Below, piece by piece: positions 25,575-34,700 of a DNA stretch of 64,000 bases. The stretch is from JBBIOU01 sp037443205 (lineage in GTDB: Bacteria; Bacteroidota; Bacteroidia; Flavobacteriales_D; UBA2798): positions 1-64,000 of the forward strand of contig JBBIOU010000009.1 of NCBI GenBank assembly GCA_037443205.1, written 5' to 3'. The position numbers and the translations under genes are program-made. The notes below the pieces were generated by a model. The model did not search any database and had not been told where the DNA came from. It was given only the letters and a program-made list of their open reading frames with translations. Each line of letters starts with the position of its first letter. The first letter of the stretch is position 1.

Positions 25575-25911
25575 AGCTAATCTTTTTTATTGATAACAAA
25601 CCGGATAAATACTTTGCTGTAACCACTAAAATATCAAAACTTCTTATTGCTTATTCGGATTAATATTTAGATACATACATACTAGCATTAGTCTAGTCAT
25701 GTGTGCTAAAGACAATTTTAGTTTAAACCAAAATTCAGCATTAGAAATTTGAACTTCGTTAAATTTCTAATACTGAGTGCTTTGGCAAAGGGGTGCGATT
25801 TGGCTTATCCGCCATCAGGCGAGCATTACGCATGCTAATGCGTAATGAGGGATAAATTTAACATTTGCCAATCTATAAATCACTACCTTTACATCCACAA
25901 GATTACAATTA
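25575..25911. other. Intergenic region before the desaturase gene
   Basis: No gene was found. The main content is a full copy of the multi-hairpin repeat (25725-25859). A TACCTTTA box (25884-25891), close to the TAnnTTTG consensus, lies about 20 bp upstream of the desaturase ATG at 25912. Confidence 0.6.
25725..25859 (+). repeat. Multi-hairpin intergenic repeat, copy 2
   Basis: This copy has an extra long inner hairpin: TCAGCATTAGAAATTT and AAATTTCTAATACTGA pair over 16 bp with one mismatch. The shared 3' module follows. The 10-bp hairpin is 25824-25833/25838-25847 with loop GCTA, and GGGATAA closes the junction. Its variable segment is of the same subtype as the copy at 48347. Confidence 0.85.
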
Positions 25912-27018
25912 ATGAAACAGCAAATTAAGTTCGTTAATGCTGATAAAACCCGGTTCTATACAGTATTAAAACAAAGAGTAGATAATTATTTTAAAGAAAA
26001 TAATATTTCCCAACATGCTAACGGTAAAATGATATTCAAAACAATTTTTATGTTTTGTTTATATTTTGTTCCCTATGCCTTTATTCTATCAAATTCCATT
26101 CCCGAATGGGCATTTTGGCTGTGTTGGGCAATGATGGGATTAGGCCTTGCCGGTATAGGAATGAGTGTAATGCACGATGCTAACCATGGGGCATATTCTT
26201 CAAGTAACAAGGTAAATAAAATACTCGGTTTATCATTAAACCTGGTTGGTGCCGATGCCAATAATTGGAAAACCCAACACAATGTATTACATCATACCTA
26301 CACTAATATACAAGATTACGATGAAGATATTGACATAAAATTCGGTATGCGCTTTTCTCCGAATGGCAAACATAACAAAATGCAAAAATTTCAACCCTTG
26401 TACGTATTCTTTTTTTATTCTTTAATGACATTATATTGGGTTACTTTTAAAGACTACGCACAATACCACCGATATTTAAGAGAAGGATATAACAAAGCCA
26501 ATAAGACCAAACAAAAAAAACAATTACTTCATATGTTGATATGGAAAATATTTTATTATTCTTACATATTAGTAATACCAATACTTTTTTTAAATATGGC
26601 TTGGTGGAAAATTATTTTAGGATTTTTGCTTTTGCATTTAATTGCCGGCTTATTGCTGAGTTTAGTTTTTCAGTTGGCGCATGTAGTAGAAAACACTTCT
26701 TTTCCTATGCCTGACGACAAAGGTAATATAGAGAACGAATGGGCTATACATCAATTAAATACCACTGCCGATTTTTCCGCAAAAAATCCGTTTATTACTT
26801 TTTTTGTGGGCGGTTTAAATTATCAAATAGAGCATCATTTATTTCAACGGGTGTGTCATATCCATTATCCCAAAATTGCCCCCATCGTACAGCAAACGGC
26901 CCGGGAATTTGGTATTCCTTATTTATACAATCGTTCATTCTTCAGTGCATTAACCTCTCATCTGCGCTTATTGTCGAAATTAGGTCATAAAGAGGCATAC
27001 CAATTCCCTATCGGATAA
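25912..27018 (+). CDS. Membrane fatty-acid desaturase (acyl-CoA/acyl-lipid type)
   Basis: This 368-aa di-iron membrane desaturase introduces a double bond into fatty acyl chains. All three histidine boxes are visible: HDANHG (~98-103), HNVLHHTYTN (~127-136) and QIEHH (~308-312). Hydrophobic segments lie in pairs around the first two boxes. The third box with Gln in place of the first His (QxxHH) is the form found in front-end desaturases, but there is no cytochrome b5 domain. It is probably involved in membrane fluidity; no other lipid gene is adjacent. Confidence 0.9.
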   Translation: MKQQIKFVNADKTRFYTVLKQRVDNYFKENNISQHANGKMIFKTIFMFCLYFVPYAFILSNSIPEWAFWLCWAMMGLGLAGIGMSVMHDANHGAYSSSNKVNKILGLSLNLVGADANNWKTQHNVLHHTYTNIQDYDEDIDIKFGMRFSPNGKHNKMQKFQPLYVFFFYSLMTLYWVTFKDYAQYHRYLREGYNKANKTKQKKQLLHMLIWKIFYYSYILVIPILFLNMAWWKIILGFLLLHLIAGLLLSLVFQLAHVVENTSFPMPDDKGNIENEWAIHQLNTTADFSAKNPFITFFVGGLNYQIEHHLFQRVCHIHYPKIAPIVQQTAREFGIPYLYNRSFFSALTSHLRLLSKLGHKEAYQFPIG

Positions 27019-27148
27019 ACAACAGATATTTAATTAATTACAATAGATAATATATTTTTTAACATTTTGTTGAAAACTATTAATACGTGTAATAGCATTG
27101 GTTTACTATTTTTAAACCAAACAGTAAATACCTAAATATTTATAATTT

Positions 27149-28243
27149 ATGAAAAAACGTTTTTTAATGCTTGTAAGTTTTTTTATCGTAAGCAGACTTG
27201 TAGCGCAAATAGACCAGCTTACGGAAAAAGAACGCAAATACAAAGATTCGATAGATGCAGTTAATGCTGCTGCGGCCATGACAGCCGAATTTCAGGAAGC
27301 CTATAACCAGGGCAATTCGCTTTTTGCCCAATCCAGATATGCTGATGCAGTTGCAGCATACAATAAAGCATTGTCTATATCGCCCGAGTTTAAGCAAGCC
27401 TGGTTTAATAAAGGACTAGCAGAAATTGAAATAAAAAAATTTGATGTAGCCATAGAAAGTTTTACTAAACTTATTGCATTAGATGAAAATAACGGTCGCG
27501 CTTATACCCAGCGTTCCAGAGCATATCAATTAAAAGGCGATTTGAAAAATGCCGAACTCGATTTGCTTAAAGCCGTAAAACTTTCTCCTAAAAACGAAAT
27601 CGTTTATTATAATTTAGGTACCGTATATTTTATGATGAAAGATTACGAAAGAGCCATTAAACAATTTACCGAAGCCATTAAAATTAAACCTGATTTTGTA
27701 AATGCACTGAACGACAGAGGTAGTTCTTACCGAATGATGGAGAAATATAAAGAAGCCATAGCCGATTATGATGCTGCTTTAAAATACAATGCTAAATTAA
27801 CCTTTGTATTAAACAACCTGGGCACTGCTAAAAAGAAAGCTAAAGATTATCAGGGAGCCATAGATGCATATAACCGCGCACTAAGTATTGACCCCAAATA
27901 TCATTTGGCATACAACAATCGCGGCACCGTACTTTATGAACAGGGTAAATACGATGATGCCATGAAAGACTTCAGCAAATGTATCGAAATTAACCCCAAT
28001 TATGCACCTGCATACAACAACCGCGGAAGTTGTAAAATGAAAAAAGAAGATTATAAAGGCGCACTCGATGATTTTAATAAAGCTATACAACTGGATGCGA
28101 ATTATGCCAATGCATACGTTAACAGAGGTTCGGCCAAAGAAATGAACCGCGATGCCAGCGGTGCTTGTGCCGATTGGCAAAAAGGCAGAGAGTTAGGTGC
28201 CGACCTGGGAAAAAAATATTTTGTAAGCAATTGCAATGAATAA
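27149..28243 (+). CDS. Secreted TPR-repeat protein
   Basis: This 364-aa exported protein begins with a signal peptide (MKKRFLMLVSFFIVSRLVAQ). About eight tetratricopeptide repeats run from ~50 to ~350, each showing patterns like AYNNRGTVLYEQGKYDDAM followed by a helix ending in a proline (IDPKYH, INPNYA). TPR solenoids bind partner proteins. A PorE-like gene starts 22 nt downstream, so the TPR protein may belong to the same outer-membrane or T9SS-associated module. Its C-terminus ends in a SNCNE pair with a lone cysteine. Confidence 0.85.
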   Translation: MKKRFLMLVSFFIVSRLVAQIDQLTEKERKYKDSIDAVNAAAAMTAEFQEAYNQGNSLFAQSRYADAVAAYNKALSISPEFKQAWFNKGLAEIEIKKFDVAIESFTKLIALDENNGRAYTQRSRAYQLKGDLKNAELDLLKAVKLSPKNEIVYYNLGTVYFMMKDYERAIKQFTEAIKIKPDFVNALNDRGSSYRMMEKYKEAIADYDAALKYNAKLTFVLNNLGTAKKKAKDYQGAIDAYNRALSIDPKYHLAYNNRGTVLYEQGKYDDAMKDFSKCIEINPNYAPAYNNRGSCKMKKEDYKGALDDFNKAIQLDANYANAYVNRGSAKEMNRDASGACADWQKGRELGADLGKKYFVSNCNE

Positions 28244-28265
28244 TTAATTAATAAAAACTACACCA

Positions 28266-30338
28266 ATGAGAAACATTCTATATACCTTGATACTTTTTGC
28301 GGCAGCTACTTTAAAATTATACGCCCAAAACGTTGAATTTAAAGAATCGAACTTTAAGGATAAAAAAGAAGAACTTAAAAAAGCCAAAGAAGCCATAAAA
28401 AAAGGCGAAGAATTAATGAAAAAAGGAAATGAACTGATTCTGGAAACCAAAGATCCCGGAGACTTTTTTGAGGCAGCCATTTTTTATTTTTTAAAAGCCC
28501 AACAACTCAACCCTAATAATGCTGAATTAAATTTTAATTTGGCTAATTGCTATCTCTACACCAATCAAAAATATAAAGCTAAAGAACACCTGCTGAAAGC
28601 AGAAAAATTAGACCCTTCCGTTGATAAAAAACTCGATTTGTTTTTAGGCATGGTGTATCATCTGGATGGCGACTGGGACCAGGCACTGAAATACTTTGGA
28701 AAATTTAAAGATAGTAAAAAAGCCGAAGTGTACGAAAAATTTCTGCCTAAATATATTGAAGAATGTAAACACGGAAAAAGTTTCAGTGCAAAACCCGAGC
28801 GGGTTTGGATAGATAATTTAGGCGAATTAAATTCTGATGCAGATGATTTTAGCCCTTGCCTTTCTACAGATGGTGAAGTTTTAATATTCAGTTCGCGAAG
28901 ACCTAATGCACATATCCCTAAAGAACACGGTATATACGATGCCGATGTATATTATGCCGAATACGACAAAGGTAAATGGACCACTCCAAAAAGATTGGAG
29001 AGCCTTTGTACCGATAAAGATGATATTACCAGTATGATATCTTATGATGGAACAAAACTGCTGCTTTTTAAAGACGAAAACGGAAATTACGATATATTTG
29101 AAAGCTTTTTAAAAGGCGCTTCGTGGACTTCACCTGCCAATTTTTCTAAAAACATCAATAACACAGATAACCAAACCTATGCCTCTTATGATTTTGATGA
29201 TGTAAAAATATACTTCATCAGCGACAGACAAACAGGAACTTCGCAATCAGGCACCGATATTTATTTCAGTGGTGTTATGGATAGAGCCAAACGCCAATAC
29301 GGAACACCCATGTCGGTGGGTAATGTTATCAACTCCCGCTTTAACGAAGGCTCAATTTACCTGCATCCTGACGGAGAAACAATGTATATCAGCTCGCAAG
29401 GACACAACAGCATGGGCGGATACGATATTTTTGTTTCGTACAAAAAACAAGGACAATGGACCACTCCCGTTAATATGGGATACCCCATCAATACACCTTA
29501 TGATGATTTTTTCTTTAGCCTTACGGCTAACGGTAAACACGCCATTATAGCCTCTAACCGCCCGGGCGGAAAAGGAGGATTGGATTTGTGGAAAGTAACT
29601 TTTTGGGGCCCGCCCAAACAAATGCTGGTTGATACAGAAGATCTTTTACTAGCCAGTATATCAAACCCTATAGCTGATAATACACTCGAAGCTTCGGTTG
29701 AAGTGCAGAAAAAAAGCCTCACCGTATTTAAAGGCAGAACCATTGATGCCATTACCAAAAAACCCGTAGAAGCAATTATTGAAATTACTGATAATGCTAC
29801 CGGTAAAATAATCAATACATTTACTACCAACAGTGCTACCGGTAAGTTTTTGCTCTCGCTCAATTCAGGTAAAAACTACGGCATTGCCGTAAAAGCAGAA
29901 GGATATCTGTTTCATTCCGAAAATTTTGACATCCCCCAATATGCTGATTATAACCTGGTAGATAAAGAAATTGAATTAAAAAACATTGCTGTAGGCAGTA
30001 AAATACAATTACGCAATATTTTCTTTGCCACCGGAAGCGCTACGCTTACTTCCGAATCTAATACCGAGTTAGATCGCCTGGTAAAACTCCTGAAAGATGT
30101 GCCTAAGTTAAAAGTAGAAATTAGCGGACATACCGATAACGTTGGGGGAGAAAGTTTTAACCAAAAATTATCCGAAGACAGAGCTGCATCCGTAGTGAAC
30201 TATTTAGTTGGAAAAGGTATTGCCAAAGATAGATTAAGCGCCAAAGGTTATGGATCTTCTAAACCCATTGCCACCAATAATTCGGCCGAAGGAAGACAAC
30301 AAAACAGACGTACAGAATTTGAGATTTTAGCTAATTAA
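28266..30338 (+). CDS. PorE-like OmpA-family protein (TPR, PD40 propeller, CRD, OmpA)
   Basis: This 690-aa exported protein has the domain order of the T9SS component PorE. Helical TPR-like repeats (~60-160) come first, then a WD40-like PD40 beta-propeller (~185-450; FSPCLSTDGEVLIFSSRR, YISSQGHNSMGGYDIF). A carboxypeptidase-regulatory-like domain (~478-560) and a C-terminal OmpA peptidoglycan-binding domain (~580-690) with ISGHTDNVGG and LSEDRAASV follow. The signal peptide ends LYAQ, so it is not an obvious lipoprotein, whereas PorE of Porphyromonas is lipidated. It likely links the T9SS outer-membrane complex to peptidoglycan. Cotranscription with the TPR protein 22 nt upstream is probable. 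Confidence 0.82.
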   Translation: MRNILYTLILFAAATLKLYAQNVEFKESNFKDKKEELKKAKEAIKKGEELMKKGNELILETKDPGDFFEAAIFYFLKAQQLNPNNAELNFNLANCYLYTNQKYKAKEHLLKAEKLDPSVDKKLDLFLGMVYHLDGDWDQALKYFGKFKDSKKAEVYEKFLPKYIEECKHGKSFSAKPERVWIDNLGELNSDADDFSPCLSTDGEVLIFSSRRPNAHIPKEHGIYDADVYYAEYDKGKWTTPKRLESLCTDKDDITSMISYDGTKLLLFKDENGNYDIFESFLKGASWTSPANFSKNINNTDNQTYASYDFDDVKIYFISDRQTGTSQSGTDIYFSGVMDRAKRQYGTPMSVGNVINSRFNEGSIYLHPDGETMYISSQGHNSMGGYDIFVSYKKQGQWTTPVNMGYPINTPYDDFFFSLTANGKHAIIASNRPGGKGGLDLWKVTFWGPPKQMLVDTEDLLLASISNPIADNTLEASVEVQKKSLTVFKGRTIDAITKKPVEAIIEITDNATGKIINTFTTNSATGKFLLSLNSGKNYGIAVKAEGYLFHSENFDIPQYADYNLVDKEIELKNIAVGSKIQLRNIFFATGSATLTSESNTELDRLVKLLKDVPKLKVEISGHTDNVGGESFNQKLSEDRAASVVNYLVGKGIAKDRLSAKGYGSSKPIATNNSAEGRQQNRRTEFEILAN

Positions 30339-30346
30339 ACCCAACA

Positions 30347-30413
30347 TTGTCATCAGCCACGCATGGCGTGGTTAATGACAATACGCGTATGTATGTAGGT
30401 GGTATTTGGGTTA
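30347..30413 (+). repeat. Second intergenic repeat family, copy 2 (two-tier hairpin)
   Basis: TTGTCAT (30347-30353) pairs with ATGACAA (30375-30381), and inside it CCACGC (30357-30362) pairs with GCGTGG (30366-30371) around ATG. It is followed by GTATGTATGTAGGTGGT and ATTTGGGTTA, the same order as at 5717-5784. It lies 9 bp after the PorE-like stop and has no T-run, so it is more likely a repeat than the terminator. Confidence 0.6.
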
Positions 30414-30435
30414 AAACAAATGTGAGGTAACACAC

Positions 30436-30468
30436 AAAAGCCCGTCAATAACGATGGGCTTTTTATTA
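30436..30468 (+). terminator. Rho-independent terminator after the PorE-like gene
   Basis: AAAAGCCCGTC (30436-30446) and GATGGGCTTTT (30453-30463) pair around a 6-nt loop, with one G-U wobble, and run into TTTTATT. It closes the TPR/PorE-like unit just before the purK promoter box. Confidence 0.85.
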
Positions 30469-30481
30469 TGCATAAATAAAA

Positions 30482-30489
30482 TACCTTTG
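30482..30489 (+). promoter_or_regulatory. Candidate -7 box TACCTTTG immediately upstream of purK
   Basis: The match to TAnnTTTG is exact, and only 4 bp separate it from the purK ATG at 30494. If it is used, transcription should begin at or within a few bases of the start codon, so the purK mRNA would be leaderless or nearly so. The position between the upstream terminator and purK supports a promoter here. Confidence 0.5.
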
Positions 30490-30493
30490 TATC

Positions 30494-31639
30494 ATGATAA
30501 AAAAATTTGGTGAAGAAAATTTCAGTTTAGGAATCTTAGGAGGCGGACAGTTAGGAAAAATGCTTATCCAGCAAGCTATAAATTATAATTTACAGGTTAA
30601 TGTACTTGAACCCGATAAAGATGCACCTTGTAAAAATATTTGCAATGAATTTGTAAATGGTAGCATTACAGATTTTGATACAGTTTACAATTTCGGTAAA
30701 CAACAAGATGTATTAACCATTGAAATTGAACATGTAAATACTGAAGCATTGCTGCAACTCGAAAATGAAGGTATTCAGATTTTTCCGCAACCGGCAATTT
30801 TGCAACTGATACAAGATAAAGGATTGCAAAAAGAGTTTTACAAAAATAATAACATCCCAAGCCCTGACTTTTACTTAATCAACTGCAAAGCAGAAATAAA
30901 TAATTACAGCAACGAATTTCCTTTTTTTCAAAAATTAAGAAAAGGAGGTTATGATGGTAAAGGAGTTTGTAAAATAGAATCGGAAAACGACTTAATTGAC
31001 GCATTTGATGCACCCTCGGTACTCGAAAAATACGTAAATTTTAAAAAAGAAATTTCGGTGATTGTTGCCCGTAACAGCAGCGGAGAAATAAAAACTTTTC
31101 CGGTGGTTGATTGCGAATTTAGTCCTGAAGCTAATTTAGTGGAATTTTTATATTCACCCTCAGCAATAGGTGCAGAAACCGAAAAAAAAGCACAGCAAAT
31201 TGCATACAATATAGCCGAAAAATTAAAAATTACCGGATTATTGGCGGTAGAAATGTTTGTTACCCATGATGATAAAGTACTGGTAAATGAAATAGCCCCA
31301 CGCCCGCACAACAGCGGCCATCATACCATCGAAGCAAATTTTACATCACAGTTCGAACAACACTTAAGAGCGATATTAAATTTGCCCCTGGGTAATACCG
31401 ATATGATTATGCCGGCTGTCATGTTTAATGTATTAGGTGAACCCGGTTATCAAGGATTTGCAAAATATGAGGGTCTGGAGCAAGTGCTTAAAACCAAAGG
31501 TGCTCATGTACATTTATACGGTAAAAAAATAACCAAACCATACAGAAAAATGGGGCACGTTACCATTTGCAACCCTCACCTTGATAAAGCGATTGACCTG
31601 GCAAAAAAATTGAAACATATACTTAAAGTTAAGGCATAA
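30494..31639 (+). CDS. purK: 5-(carboxyamino)imidazole ribonucleotide synthase
   Basis: PurK carboxylates AIR using ATP and bicarbonate in purine synthesis; its product goes to PurE. The 381-aa ATP-grasp protein shows LGILGGGQLGKML at ~12-24 (nucleotide-fold start), FFQKLRKGGYDGKG in the ATP lid, EKYVNFKKEISVIVARN, and the catalytic segment VNEIAPRPHNSGHHTIEAN typical of PurK. Length is normal. purE is not adjacent. The start agrees with the family, although the promoter box is only 4 bp away. Confidence 0.93.
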   Translation: MIKKFGEENFSLGILGGGQLGKMLIQQAINYNLQVNVLEPDKDAPCKNICNEFVNGSITDFDTVYNFGKQQDVLTIEIEHVNTEALLQLENEGIQIFPQPAILQLIQDKGLQKEFYKNNNIPSPDFYLINCKAEINNYSNEFPFFQKLRKGGYDGKGVCKIESENDLIDAFDAPSVLEKYVNFKKEISVIVARNSSGEIKTFPVVDCEFSPEANLVEFLYSPSAIGAETEKKAQQIAYNIAEKLKITGLLAVEMFVTHDDKVLVNEIAPRPHNSGHHTIEANFTSQFEQHLRAILNLPLGNTDMIMPAVMFNVLGEPGYQGFAKYEGLEQVLKTKGAHVHLYGKKITKPYRKMGHVTICNPHLDKAIDLAKKLKHILKVKA

Positions 31640-31737
31640 TCATAAAATGTATATCGGTATCTGTGCCATATAATTATACCTTTATACAACGTTTCTTTAC
31701 GTTTATAAAATTATCGGCAACTAAATAATAATTTTGA

Positions 31738-31745
31738 TATATTTG
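31738..31745 (+). promoter_or_regulatory. Candidate -7 box TATATTTG upstream of the beta-helix gene
   Basis: The sequence fits TAnnTTTG and is 28 bp before the ATG at 31774. It could drive the 31774-35941-36870 operon. The -33 element is not evident, and the A/T-rich context makes chance matches likely. Confidence 0.35.
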
Positions 31746-31773
31746 GCTTAATTTAGCTGTAAATTAGTACTTT

Positions 31774-34700
31774 ATGCGCTTTAGTCTGAATAAAATATTA
31801 TTCTTTGTTTTTTACTGTATTCTACACAATACGCAAGCAAATGTTATAATTATAAACAACCTAAATGATAATAATGCCAATGGTACTTTACGCTACGAAC
31901 TTAACAATACTGCCAATAATGGTGATACATTGTTTATAAGTGTTAAAGGAACCATTTATTTAAACAATACGCTTAATATCAATAAAAATGTAACTATATA
32001 CGGATTTTATCCGGTGCATACCACCATTGCTGCTGCTTCAGTTTTTTCAGGTAGTACCCTTTTAGATATTACGTCATCCGTAAAAATTGAGCAATTGGGT
32101 ATAGTTAATCTAAACAATGTGTCTAATCTAACCGGCCTAAGTGTACAATCGGGAAATAATTTATACATTAAGAATGTAAACATCAAGCAATTTACTGCCA
32201 GAGGAATAATTAATTCCGGTGCCCTGCATTGTACCAACGTTTCGTTTATTTCCAACAGTGTAATTTCAACCGGTGCAGGGGGAGCTGTATTAAATAATAA
32301 TCCGGGCTTAGCCGAATTTATTAATTGTACTTTTTATAATAATAGTGCCTTCCAAGGCGGAGCTGTTAGTAATTATGATCAGGTAAAATTTATACACAAT
32401 ACCTTTCATAATAACACGGCATCTTCAGGTGCACACATCAATAATCAAGGAAATGCAGTAACCATACAAAATAATATTTTTACAGGTATATCACCATCGG
32501 CTCTGAATAATGCAGCCTCAACATGGAATAATAATGGTGGCAATGTTTATAGTTTCACTTCCCCCGGTTCATTTTTAGGTGTAACTACATCCGATATTTT
32601 TAATGCAACTATCAACTTAAGAAGCAATATATTAACAGATGGTTATGGTTTGGAATATTTTACCTTACAAAATAACAGTACGGCCATAGATGCAGGGACT
32701 TTTGGTCCTGAAATTCCTGCAACCGACTGCCGCAGAGCACCCAGGGTGTTGCATGGAGGTACAGCACAGAAAAAACCCGATGCAGGAGCCTGCGAATACA
32801 CACCATTTACCGTAACAAATATGATAACAAACGATTTTTTAAACAGAATAAATGCCATCAATCTAACAACATTACTATCTCCATATTACGTGGATTTTGA
32901 TATACCTTCACCGGGTACTTTTTCATATAATAGTATAGTAAATATTAATAAAAATCATGTGATAATTGACGGATATACACAGCCCGGTTCAGCTATCTGG
33001 GGACCGGGAACCGCCATCAGCACAACAACCCCTTTTATTTTACCCATAACGATAAATTTTACAAGTTTTTCTTCAACCGGCTTAAATATAATAAATGATT
33101 CATGCAGTGTTAGCGGAGTAAAAATTTCGAGTACTAACTCGGCATTTACTATAAATAATGCTGATTATTTTCATTTATTTGGTAGTCAAATATTCAACTG
33201 TAATTTTGGGATTCATGCACAATATACCGAAAACACTCTGATAGGCGGATTAGCACTCCACTCGAAAAACGTGATCCAGGATTGCGACAGTGCCGGAATA
33301 TATTTTTCTTCTTCTCATCAGGCAGTTATCACAAATAATTTTATCGGTACTGATTTAGCGGGAAACAACCCGGCACCCTGTAATATCGGTGTTAAAATTA
33401 TAAATAGTTCATATATTAATTTACCCGGAGATTACAGATGGTTTTCTGGTAATTTGATTTCGGGAAATGACGAAGCAGGTATTGATATTATTAATTCATC
33501 AAATGTATTTGTTTTGGGAAATTTTATCGGTACCGATCGTTTGGGCCTTAATGCCTTGCCTAACAAAACAGGTGTTATAATACGCAATAATTCAGATAGT
33601 GTATATGTGGGTGTAAATACTTTGGCAGGAAGAAACCTTATTTCAGGAAATGATAACCATGGTATAGAAATCAGTAATTTTAACAATCAAAGTTTTTTAT
33701 CAATATCTAACAATTATATTGGTACAAATTATTTTGGCAATGCTGCTTTAGCAAATGAGGATGATGGTATTTTTATTCAAAACAAACTAAATGGCAATAC
33801 TTTGATTAAGAATAATTTAATTTCGGGTAATGATGAAAATGGTGTAAATATTTCTTCCTCAAATTACATTAGTTTATCAGGTAATATAATAGGATTAAAT
33901 ACATCTCAAACCGCAGTTTTAGCTAACGGTAATTCAGGTGTTTATGCAGAAAATTCTTATTTTTTAAATATCGGCTTAACAACCGATAACAGAAACATTA
34001 TATCCGGCAATACTCAACAGGGAATTCATTTTAATAATGTTGATTACAGTTCAATTCTAAATTCATATATAGGTATTAGTAACAATGGCAGCAGCTTTGG
34101 AAACATTGAGCATGGAATATTGGTAGAAAACGGTTCTTACGCTATAAATATCGGCTCGCATACCGACTCGCTTATTGTTGCTAATAACAATGCTCATGGA
34201 ATATACATTAGAGGTACATCCGATGGTGTAGATATCAAACCATTTAGAATTGAAAATAACGGCCTTTTAGGTATTTCACTTGATAACAATAATACGCCCA
34301 ATCCCAATCCTAATGATACCGATGATACCGATACAGGACCGAATGGTTTGCAAAACTATCCGCTTATTCAGGTAAAAAACTGCGGTAATACTACCAATGC
34401 ATCTGGTATGTTGTACATAGATGCCGGTATTGGTTATAGATTAGATTTTTTTCTAAGTTCATCTCCTCCTGATCCATCTCAACACGGTGAAGCAGGTAAA
34501 TTCTTATACACTTATATATTTACTACTGGAATTACAGGGATATATAATTTTGATATAACCCTGCCTTATGTACCTACGGGTAGTTATGTAACGGCAACTG
34601 CCAGCAAACAAATTTCTTCGGGTGTAATGGCTACTTCCGAGTTTTCGCTCAATACACAGGTAAGTTTAGTAAATATAGTACCCAATGTTACAGTTACCGA

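Noticed and set aside
25674..25717. Possible inverted copy of the second repeat family
   Set aside because: ACATACATAC and GACAATTTTAG on the minus strand echo its order, but the hairpin is not recognisable.
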